The translations under genes and the position numbers were made by a program. The notes below the pieces were generated by a model. That model was given only the letters and a program-made list of their open reading frames with translations, did no database searches and was not told the origin of the DNA. Source: Fen-1058 sp964398185 (lineage in GTDB: Bacteria; Chloroflexota; Anaerolineae; Fen-1058). Taken from it: a stretch of 64,000 bases of DNA. Position 1 is the stretch's first letter; each line of letters opens with the position of its first letter. The DNA lies in contig CAYNML010000028.1 of assembly GCA_964398185.1 (NCBI GenBank), positions 1 to 64,000 of the forward strand, read 5' to 3'. Positions 41,488 through 49,094 of the stretch are shown here, piece by piece.

Positions 41488-43048
41488 CGTCATCCACCAA
41501 GCGTCTGCCCGCCTTGATGCTCCCGAATCAGGAACATCTATGAAGCACGATCAATCCGATGTTGCAGCTGGCTCCAATGCCAGCTTGCCTGCAGCGACCA
41601 TGCCAATGCCTCATACCCGATCACCACGCATTCCAAGCCTGAGCATACGCATTTCAGAGCGACGTCTTCTGCTGTTCTGCGGCGATGCGCTTCTGCTGAA
41701 TATGGTTTTGTTGATTGGCGTCGTCCTGTTCGCAGATTTTCCACTCACCGCCGAGGCTATTCTGGCGAACAGCAAATGGTTTATCACACTGACGCTGGTT
41801 TGGTATGTGTGTGCTCAGTTCTTTGACTGCTACAGCCTGCCGCGTGCCTCCAGCACCGCTGCCAGCGTTAAAAGCGTCCTGATGGCCGTGGCCGCCACCA
41901 TGTTGGTCTACCTGCTCATCCCGTTCCTGACGCCGCCCCTCACCTCGCGCGGCTTGATCTTTTATCTGGTCATTGTGTCGGCCGCTTCGGTAGTCGTCTG
42001 GCGCACCACATATGCCAAGGTGTTCGCCCAACCGTGGTTTCAGCAACGAGCGCTCATCATCGGCGCGGGTCGAGCCGGGCGCGCGCTCGCGGCCGCCATT
42101 CATGCCGCACCGCCTGGTGACTCCAATCCTTATCGCGGCACCGGCTATCAAGTCATCGGGTTCATCGATGACGACGCAACGCTGCATGGTCAGACCATCG
42201 AGGGTGTTCAGGTCCTGGGGGATCATCAGCTGTTGGTGAACCTGGCGCGTTCGATGAAAGCCGACGAAATCATTCTGGCGATCACACACCGGCACGCCAT
42301 TGAGGATGATCTATTCAACGAGCTGCTGCGCTGCCGCGAACTGGGCTATCGCGTGGTCACCATGGCCGCCGTCTATGAACGGCTGACGGGGCGCGTACCA
42401 ATTGATCATGTCGGTCGCGATCTGGAAATGGTCGTGCCCATGGACGACAATGCTGGAGAGCGCGCCTATCAGCTCGCCAAGCGCATCATGGATGTGCTCG
42501 TCGCTTTGATTGGCGCCACCGTGATGCTGATCATGTGCGTGCCCATTGCCATCATCAACGCCCGCACCAGCCCGGGTCCGTTATTCTACAAGCAACGGCG
42601 CGTCGGACAGGGTGGAAAGATCATCGAAGTCTACAAGTTTCGCTCGATGCGGCCCGATGCGGAAAAGGGCACCGGCGCGGTGTGGGCGCGCAAGCAAGAC
42701 GATCGCGTGACGCCGGCCGGGCGCTTCATCCGGCGTTTTCGGCTGGATGAATTCCCGCAATTCATCAACGTACTGAAAGGCGAAATGAGTCTGATTGGCC
42801 CGCGCCCTGAAAGGCCTGAGTTCGTCAACGCTCTCGCGCTCATCCTGCCCTTCTACCGTGCGCGTCACGCCATCAAACCCGGCATCACCGGTTGGGCACA
42901 GATCAACTACGGCTACGGCAATACCAACGAAGACAGCCATATCAAGCTAGAGTACGATCTCTACTACGTCAAACATGCCAGCCCGCTGGTTGATATCAAG
43001 ATCATCCTGCAAACAGCGCCAACCATGTTCCTCGGCAAGGGACTGTAA
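41471..43048 (+). CDS. Polyprenyl-phosphate sugar-1-phosphate transferase (WbaP/WcaJ-type)
   Basis: About 525 residues. It starts repeat-unit assembly by moving a sugar-1-phosphate to undecaprenyl phosphate. The N-terminal half has four hydrophobic helices and a Rossmann-like domain (RALIIGAGRAGRALAAAIHA). The C-terminal catalytic domain has one more helix, GPLFYKQRRVGQGGKIIEVY, YKFRSMRPDAEKGTG, RRFRLDEFPQFINVLKGEMS, LIGPRPERPEFV and KPGITGWAQINYGYG, all diagnostic. I prefer ATG 41471 because GGGGTGAAG lies just upstream; ATG 41453 is possible. The start lies within the end of the preceding GT4 gene. Confidence 0.93.
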   Translation: MSTANNVIHQASARLDAPESGTSMKHDQSDVAAGSNASLPAATMPMPHTRSPRIPSLSIRISERRLLLFCGDALLLNMVLLIGVVLFADFPLTAEAILANSKWFITLTLVWYVCAQFFDCYSLPRASSTAASVKSVLMAVAATMLVYLLIPFLTPPLTSRGLIFYLVIVSAASVVVWRTTYAKVFAQPWFQQRALIIGAGRAGRALAAAIHAAPPGDSNPYRGTGYQVIGFIDDDATLHGQTIEGVQVLGDHQLLVNLARSMKADEIILAITHRHAIEDDLFNELLRCRELGYRVVTMAAVYERLTGRVPIDHVGRDLEMVVPMDDNAGERAYQLAKRIMDVLVALIGATVMLIMCVPIAIINARTSPGPLFYKQRRVGQGGKIIEVYKFRSMRPDAEKGTGAVWARKQDDRVTPAGRFIRRFRLDEFPQFINVLKGEMSLIGPRPERPEFVNALALILPFYRARHAIKPGITGWAQINYGYGNTNEDSHIKLEYDLYYVKHASPLVDIKIILQTAPTMFLGKGL

Positions 43049-43050
43049 TT

Positions 43051-44268
43051 GTGGCCTGCATTCTGTACCTCACGCAGGTCCTGCCCTATCCGCTCAATAC
43101 TGGCGCAAGAGTCCGGCAATATTATACGCTGCGTCACCTCAGTCAAAAGCATGAGGTGACGCTGGTCTCCTTCGTGCGCGCAGATGACAAGCCAGAACAC
43201 ATCGCGCATCTGAAAACCGTGTGTGCCGACGTGCAGACAACGCCCATGCTGCGTTCGCGCGCACGGGATCTGCGCGCTGCCTTCAAAGGCCTGGCACTCC
43301 GCCAGCCTATCGTCATCACTCGCGACGAAATTGCGCCCATGCAGCAGCTATTGTCACAGCTGGCGGCACGCCAATCCATTGACGTGGTGCACGCCGATCA
43401 GGTCTCCATGTCGCACTACGGCTTGCAGATGCGCGGGCCGCGCCGCCTGCTGGACCTGCACAATGCGATGTACTTGGTGACCGAGCGCCTGGCGCAGAAC
43501 GAACCCCATGCGATCAAGCGCCTGCTCATTCAACGCGAGGCGCGCGCCCTGGCGCGCTACGAGGCCGAGCTGTGCAGCAAGTATGATCGGGTCACCTTTG
43601 TAACCGACGACGATCGCCGCCTGATCGAACAGCAAGTGGAGCGCTTCCGCGTACCGGTGCCACCCGATCGGTTTTCCACCATTCCAATCTGCATTGATCC
43701 GCGCGAGAAACCACCCGTCCAGCCAGCGTCGCGGCCGTTTCGCGTTACTTCGCTGGGTGTCATGTTCTGGCCACCCAACGCCGAAGGGGCCGCCTGGTTT
43801 GCGCGCGAAGTGTGGCCAGAAATTCGGCAGCGCCATCCCGAGCTGGTCTTCACTGTGGCGGGCAAGAATCCGCCCGATTATCTGACCCAGCTGCACGGCC
43901 ACGACAACGTGGAGGTGCTGGGGTATGTCCCCGATCTCGATCGGCTTCTGGCGGAAACCGCGGTTTTCATCGTACCGCTGCGTGCCGGGGGCGGCATGCG
44001 CGTCAAAATTCTGGACGCATGGTGTTGGGCCCTGCCAGTCGTCTCCACCACTATCGGCGCCGAGGGCATTCACATTGGCGAGGGTGAGAACATCCTAATT
44101 GCAGACACGCCGTCAGCCTTTTCCGCCGCCGTGCGGCGTACCTATGTAGATAGCCATTTGAATCAGCAGCTGCGCCGCAACGGACGGAGCTGGGTAGAAC
44201 AGCATTACGATTGGCGCACCATCTACCAAGACTGGGATAACGTCTACGCCGGACTGCTAACGACATGA
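43051..44268 (+). CDS. Family 4 glycosyltransferase
   Basis: A 405-residue GT4 enzyme from GTG 43051, 2 bp after the sugar transferase stop. LYLTQVLPYPLNTGARVRQY opens the protein. RVTSLGVMFWPPNAEGAAWF and VFTVAGKNPPDYLTQL belong to the donor domain, and VPLRAGGGMRVKILDAWCWA is the conserved late block also seen at 36469-37659. It is coupled to the GT39-like gene by an ATGA overlap. Specificity is unknown. Confidence 0.91.
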   Translation: MACILYLTQVLPYPLNTGARVRQYYTLRHLSQKHEVTLVSFVRADDKPEHIAHLKTVCADVQTTPMLRSRARDLRAAFKGLALRQPIVITRDEIAPMQQLLSQLAARQSIDVVHADQVSMSHYGLQMRGPRRLLDLHNAMYLVTERLAQNEPHAIKRLLIQREARALARYEAELCSKYDRVTFVTDDDRRLIEQQVERFRVPVPPDRFSTIPICIDPREKPPVQPASRPFRVTSLGVMFWPPNAEGAAWFAREVWPEIRQRHPELVFTVAGKNPPDYLTQLHGHDNVEVLGYVPDLDRLLAETAVFIVPLRAGGGMRVKILDAWCWALPVVSTTIGAEGIHIGEGENILIADTPSAFSAAVRRTYVDSHLNQQLRRNGRSWVEQHYDWRTIYQDWDNVYAGLLTT

Positions 44269-45620
44269 AGAAAAACACTAGCATCCTCATCGTGATTGTT
44301 CTAGGCGCCGTCATGCTGCGCGTGCTGGTGGCCTTGTATCTGGGCGACATCGTCGATGCGCCGCCGCTCCTGCAAGATCAGCGCTCGTATCATGCGTTGG
44401 GAGAGAGGTTGATTACCGGGCACGAATTCAGCTTCGATCGTGGCTGGTATCCCTTTACACCACCCGACACGCCTACCGCACACTGGTCGTTCCTCTACTC
44501 GCTCGGCGTGGCCAGCGTCTACGCTGTCTTTGGCGCGCATCCCCTGGCGGCACGACTGGTGCAAGCCGTGCTGGGCGGAATCTTGCTGCCGCTGCTGGCC
44601 TACTTATTCAGCCGCCGCCTGTTTCAGTCGTTCCCAGCCAGGCAGCAGACGGCGAGCGTGGAGACAACTGCGCTCATCACTGCCGCCGTGACAGCCATCT
44701 ATCCGTATTTCATCTTGTACTCAGCCACCATCATGACTGAAACATCGTTCATGATCGTTTTGCTGTGGTCGCTGTACCTGGCAATGGGGTTGGCCCAGCG
44801 GCCAACCTGGACAGGCGGCCTGTTTTTTGGCCTCAGCCTGGGCATAGCAACGCTTATCCGCCAGTCGATTCTACCCTGGGCGTTGGTGTTGTCGCTGTGG
44901 CTGCTCTGGTCTGCGCTGCGCAAAGGCAGCTCCCGACGTATGCTTGGCGTTTTGGTCCTGAGTGCTCTAATGGTGGCACTGGCGATTCTGCCGTTTACGA
45001 TTCGCAACTACCGGATGTACGGCCAGTTTTTGCTCCTCAATTCTAACGCCGGCTACGCCATGTATTCCGCTCAGCACCCCTTGCATGGGACTGAGTTTCA
45101 TGAGTTCATTGGCATCCCCATACCCGAAGAGCTGAAAGGCTTAAACGAAGCGCAGATGGATCGTGAGCTGATGCAACTCGGGATCGGGTTTGTGCTGGCC
45201 GAACCGGGGCGCTACCTGCAACTTTCGCTAAGCCGCATCATCGATTTCATCGAGTTCTGGCCGACGCCAGACACCTCCCTGCTCCACAACGTGGGGCGCG
45301 TCGGCTCGCTGGGTGTGATGCTGCCCTTTATCATCATCGGCTTGGTGCTGGCTGTTAAGCAGAGCGGCCCCAAAGCACAAGGCAGCTGGCTGGCTTTCTC
45401 TGCCTCGCCACTGGCAATGGTTCTGCTATTCGCGGCAGTGTACACGGTGCAGCATGTGTTGACGTGGGCCATGCCGCGCTATCGCCTGCCGGTGGATGCC
45501 GTCCTGCTGTCGTTTGCCGCGCTGGGACTGCATGGAACGGGGTGTTGGCTGAAAGACAGAATCCAGCGCCAGCGCACCAAATCGTTTGCGCATGAACGGG
45601 TCAACGATATAATTGGATAG
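44265..45620 (+). CDS. GT39-like (ArnT/PMT-type) membrane glycosyltransferase
   Basis: A 451-residue protein with about ten membrane helices. The first periplasmic loop has acidic residues in a region like the catalytic DE pair of ArnT/PMT enzymes (LGDIVDAPPLLQDQRSYH). Other blocks are YPYFILYSATIMTETSFMI and LPFTIRNYRMYGQFLLLNSN, common in dolichyl-phosphate-mannose-type transferases. Such enzymes use lipid-phosphate sugars outside the membrane to decorate lipid, protein or glycan. The GT2 enzyme at 20770-21996 could supply the lipid-linked donor. It follows the GT4 gene with a 4-bp overlap. Confidence 0.83.
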   Translation: MKKNTSILIVIVLGAVMLRVLVALYLGDIVDAPPLLQDQRSYHALGERLITGHEFSFDRGWYPFTPPDTPTAHWSFLYSLGVASVYAVFGAHPLAARLVQAVLGGILLPLLAYLFSRRLFQSFPARQQTASVETTALITAAVTAIYPYFILYSATIMTETSFMIVLLWSLYLAMGLAQRPTWTGGLFFGLSLGIATLIRQSILPWALVLSLWLLWSALRKGSSRRMLGVLVLSALMVALAILPFTIRNYRMYGQFLLLNSNAGYAMYSAQHPLHGTEFHEFIGIPIPEELKGLNEAQMDRELMQLGIGFVLAEPGRYLQLSLSRIIDFIEFWPTPDTSLLHNVGRVGSLGVMLPFIIIGLVLAVKQSGPKAQGSWLAFSASPLAMVLLFAAVYTVQHVLTWAMPRYRLPVDAVLLSFAALGLHGTGCWLKDRIQRQRTKSFAHERVNDIIG

Positions 45621-45644
45621 CAAGTAGCAACGAATGAGCTAGGC

Positions 45645-47261
45645 ATGGAACTCAAACAATACTTTAGCGTAGTCCGGAAGTGGTGGTGGTTGATGCTGGC
45701 CAGTATCATCCTGGCCAGCATTGCCAGCCTGTTAGCCACCAGGAACACTCCCCGCATTTATCAGTCGCGCACCACGCTGATGGTCGGTCAGGCCTTGCAA
45801 AACCCCAACCCCAGTCAGTCAGAATTCTTTACCGGTCAGGCCCTGGCGCAAAGCTATTCCGATCTGGCAAGGCGCGAGCCCGTGCTGCGCGCCACGCTGG
45901 ATGCTCTGGGTCTGGACTGGGACTGGCCGGTGCTTCAAAACATGGTGTCCAGCCGCTGGGTCGCGGGCACTTCATTGCTTGAAATCTCGATTTTGGACAC
46001 TGATCCCCAGCGGGCCAAAATATTGGTTGAGGAACTCACGAATCAACTCATCCTGCGCAGTCCGGCAGGCAACGATCCTGAGCGCGAGGCGGAGCGCCAA
46101 TTCATCGGCACGCAACTCGCTGATCTCAAAAGCAACATCCAGAAGTCTCAAGAAGAAATCAAGCGGCTGAATACCGTAATCGCCGAGGCCAACAGCGCGC
46201 GCGCTATTCAGGATGCCCGCACGCAGCAGACGGCGCTCCAATCGCAGATTACGGAATGGCAGGCGACTTACAGCCAACTGTCAACGTTGCTGAACGTCGG
46301 CACAGCGAACTTTTTGAGCGTAGTCGAACTTCCACAAGTGCCAACCACGCCGGTTAGCTCCAGCACGGCCAGCAATGTGATCATGGCGGCGATGATTGGT
46401 CTGGCGCTGGCCGTAGCCGCGGCCTTCCTGCTCGAATATCTGGATGACACGATCAGGACACCTGAAGATATTGATCGCACTCTCAAGCTGGCCGCACTGG
46501 GCACGATCGCCAACGTGCGAGGCGGGTCTCTGGGGGCTGAGCTCATCAGCGCCCGGCAGCCGCGCTCGCCCGCAACAGAAGCCTATCGCGCCCTGCGCGT
46601 CAATATCCAGTTCAGCATGGTCGATCGCACTTTGCGTACTATTCTAGTGACGAGCGCTAATCCGGGTGAAGGCAAAAGCACTATCGCCTGCAACCTAGCC
46701 ATCGTCATAGCTCAAGCAGGTGCGCGGGTTATCCTGGTCGATAGCGACCTGCGGCGCCCGACGCTGCACCGTATTTTTGCGCTGCCCAACTCGTCCGGGT
46801 TGACCAGCATCCTGCTCGATCCTGATACCCAACTGCCAGCCTTGATTCAAGCGTCTGGAGTGGATAACCTGCGGATCATGACCTCGGGTCCGCAGCCGCC
46901 GAATCCATCGGAACTGCTTGGCTCAAAGCGCATGGAAAGTGTGATTGAGGCCTTGCAGCAAGAGGCAGACATCATCATCTTTGATAGTCCACCTGTGCTG
47001 GCCGCGACCGACGGTCTGGTTTTATCCAGTCGCGTAGATGCAACCATACTTATCATTCGCGCCGGACATACCCGGCGCTCACCCGCGCGGCATGCCAGAG
47101 AAGCGCTGAAAACCGTCGGCGCCAACACACTCGGGGCAGTGCTTAATCGGCTGGCGAAGAGCGAGCATAGCATGTACCAGGGCTACTACTACGCAGAAGA
47201 TGGGGAGAAGCGCAAAACACGGGAGAAGTCGCGTGCTAACCAAGGCCAGTCGGCAAGCTAA
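45645..47261 (+). CDS. wzc: Wzc-type polysaccharide co-polymerase and tyrosine kinase
   Basis: A 538-residue fused Wzz/BY-kinase protein. MELKQYFSVVRKWWWLMLAS starts the Wzz domain with the first membrane helix; the periplasmic helical domain precedes the second helix (NVIMAAMIGLALAVAAAFLL). The kinase domain has Walker A SANPGEGKST near residue 340, Walker A' VILVDSDLRRP and Walker B IIIFDSPPVLA. The tail MYQGYYYAEDG has four Tyr residues that could be autophosphorylated. It controls polymer length in Wzy-dependent systems. It ends the locus, 51 bp from a convergent gene, and no separate phosphatase or outer-membrane Wza gene is seen. Confidence 0.93.
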   Translation: MELKQYFSVVRKWWWLMLASIILASIASLLATRNTPRIYQSRTTLMVGQALQNPNPSQSEFFTGQALAQSYSDLARREPVLRATLDALGLDWDWPVLQNMVSSRWVAGTSLLEISILDTDPQRAKILVEELTNQLILRSPAGNDPEREAERQFIGTQLADLKSNIQKSQEEIKRLNTVIAEANSARAIQDARTQQTALQSQITEWQATYSQLSTLLNVGTANFLSVVELPQVPTTPVSSSTASNVIMAAMIGLALAVAAAFLLEYLDDTIRTPEDIDRTLKLAALGTIANVRGGSLGAELISARQPRSPATEAYRALRVNIQFSMVDRTLRTILVTSANPGEGKSTIACNLAIVIAQAGARVILVDSDLRRPTLHRIFALPNSSGLTSILLDPDTQLPALIQASGVDNLRIMTSGPQPPNPSELLGSKRMESVIEALQQEADIIIFDSPPVLAATDGLVLSSRVDATILIIRAGHTRRSPARHAREALKTVGANTLGAVLNRLAKSEHSMYQGYYYAEDGEKRKTREKSRANQGQSAS

Positions 47262-47312
47262 CACAGTCGATGCGATGCAGATGAAGAGGACAGGTGTTCT
47301 GGCAAAACGGGG

Positions 47313-49088
47313 CTACTTGAGAGCCAGCGGCAACCACTGCTGACGTGCATCGATCACAAAGAGCGATTGAGCAGTCGCCGTTAGCGCGTAGCGGTCAGTC
47401 AATATCGCTGTGTTGCTCACAGCTTGTGTACCACTGGCGGTAACGGTAACGGGAATCGTTATTGTCACCGCAGCGCCAAATTGCGGCGAACCCTTCCACG
47501 ACACTTGATGGTCAGCGGTATCATAAGACGCCGAACCGCTGCCGTTCACGATAAGTGCGCCAGGGGCGCTAACCTGTGGCGGCAAATGATGTGTCACCGT
47601 GAGCATGCCCCCATTACCTGCGAGCGCCAGCGTGTAAGTTAAGTGCTGACCGTAGCTGGCGGCGACAGGACTCACCGTATTACGAATACTCACCATCGGC
47701 TCACCATAGATTACGTTCAAGGTGGGCCGCCCGGCTGCATTCAACTCCTCCACATACGACGAATAGAAGTAGCGCCCGCTGTGATAGTTCCAATCACTTG
47801 AATAGACCGCCAGTCCCAGCGGTTCACCAACAGCGTAGGCCTTCGCCACGGCCACACTCACATCCCACGTGTGGGGCACGCCCGGATAGCCCGGATACTG
47901 AGACAGCGGGTCAACCCAGGCGCCTGACACATTCTCACGCGCCAACGGTGCAGTATTCCATGTCAGTTGGCTGGCGTCCCAGCCGGGATCGGTAGTAAGA
48001 ACCTGAAGGAAAGTTGGCTTTGGTTGTTGACCCTGGCCGGCGTTGCCGAACTGGTGAAGCGTCAATGTCGCTGAAACGATCACGCGCCCGGGTGGAATGG
48101 CCGTCAGCGGAAAGGCCACGAAATACTTGGAGAAACACGGCCAGTCGGAAATATCGCCTTGATTCTGAACATTAAAGTACGTCGCGTGAAAATACTTGAG
48201 TGCGCCCCACAGCGCAAAGTAGTTTGACTTTGCCGCGTCGCCGCACAATGTGCCGCCGCCCACCGCACCATCAGTCACGATCGCACCATTCAAGCCGTTG
48301 CGAATGAGAACCGACTTAAGCAACACGGCCGGTTGAGGTGTGAATGTGGGTAATCCAAAAGCCAGCTCGCCCCAGGTTGAAGAACGCGCCCAGTCGGCAG
48401 TGGCAGGCCATTGTGGCGCTGCCAACGGCGCCGCAGCCGCATCATCGCGATCGTGAACTACAACCGTCAGCCCCCACACAGCGCCCGGTGGCGGTCGCTG
48501 CGGCAATGACAGACTGGTGAAGGGAATGCGAAACGTGATGTACCAGCCCCGATCATCGTATTGGGAATTGGGGACATCTCCGCGCCAGTCGATCTTCGTA
48601 GTGAATGGAACGGTGGCTGAAACCCAGGCAGAACCATTGCCGCGATAGGCAGCCTGCCATGGCGTGCGCGGAGTCTCCCACCAGCTCAGCTGTCCGTCCA
48701 GGCGAAAAGACGTCGCGCGCGGGGCAGTGCCAGTCGGGCCGCCGGTATCCAGATATAGCGTGACTGAATCCCAATTGGTCAGATCCGCAGCCTGAGGTAC
48801 TTCATCGTACCACAACCGCCGATCGAACACGGCCACATTGATGTACAGCTCGGCGTCATTGTAACCCACCCGCACATCGGCATAATTCTCAGCCGGAGTA
48901 ACCCGTCCCAGCCAGAAAACCCCGGCCTGCTCATAGACCACTGGGCCGACAAAGTAAGGGGCGTTAACGCGCGGCACCGTCGCCAAAGAAGAAGCACGAG
49001 ACGGCCAGGCGGCAAAGAACAACAGGTTGCCCAACAACACCCCACTAACCGCAGTGGCCCAGGCTAGTTTGCGCGCCATAGAGTTCAT
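47313..49088 (-). CDS. Secreted DNRLRE/CBM9-like protein
   Basis: A 591-residue exported protein with signal peptide KLAWATAVSGVLLGNLLFFA. Residues about 40-240 look like a CBM9-like or DOMON-like beta-sandwich (YADVRVGYNDAELYINVAVF, DNRGWYITFRIPFTS-like). Residues about 250-445 match the DNRLRE domain often found on secreted Chloroflexota proteins (LTWNTAPLARENVSGAWVD). The rest is a DUF11-like beta domain (LTYTLALAGNGGMLTVTHHL). It lies 6 bp after the PQQ-propeller gene and is probably cotranscribed with it. A surface or carbohydrate-binding role is inferred. Confidence 0.72.
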   Translation of the reverse strand: MNSMARKLAWATAVSGVLLGNLLFFAAWPSRASSLATVPRVNAPYFVGPVVYEQAGVFWLGRVTPAENYADVRVGYNDAELYINVAVFDRRLWYDEVPQAADLTNWDSVTLYLDTGGPTGTAPRATSFRLDGQLSWWETPRTPWQAAYRGNGSAWVSATVPFTTKIDWRGDVPNSQYDDRGWYITFRIPFTSLSLPQRPPPGAVWGLTVVVHDRDDAAAAPLAAPQWPATADWARSSTWGELAFGLPTFTPQPAVLLKSVLIRNGLNGAIVTDGAVGGGTLCGDAAKSNYFALWGALKYFHATYFNVQNQGDISDWPCFSKYFVAFPLTAIPPGRVIVSATLTLHQFGNAGQGQQPKPTFLQVLTTDPGWDASQLTWNTAPLARENVSGAWVDPLSQYPGYPGVPHTWDVSVAVAKAYAVGEPLGLAVYSSDWNYHSGRYFYSSYVEELNAAGRPTLNVIYGEPMVSIRNTVSPVAASYGQHLTYTLALAGNGGMLTVTHHLPPQVSAPGALIVNGSGSASYDTADHQVSWKGSPQFGAAVTITIPVTVTASGTQAVSNTAILTDRYALTATAQSLFVIDARQQWLPLALK

Positions 49089-49094
49089 GACGAC

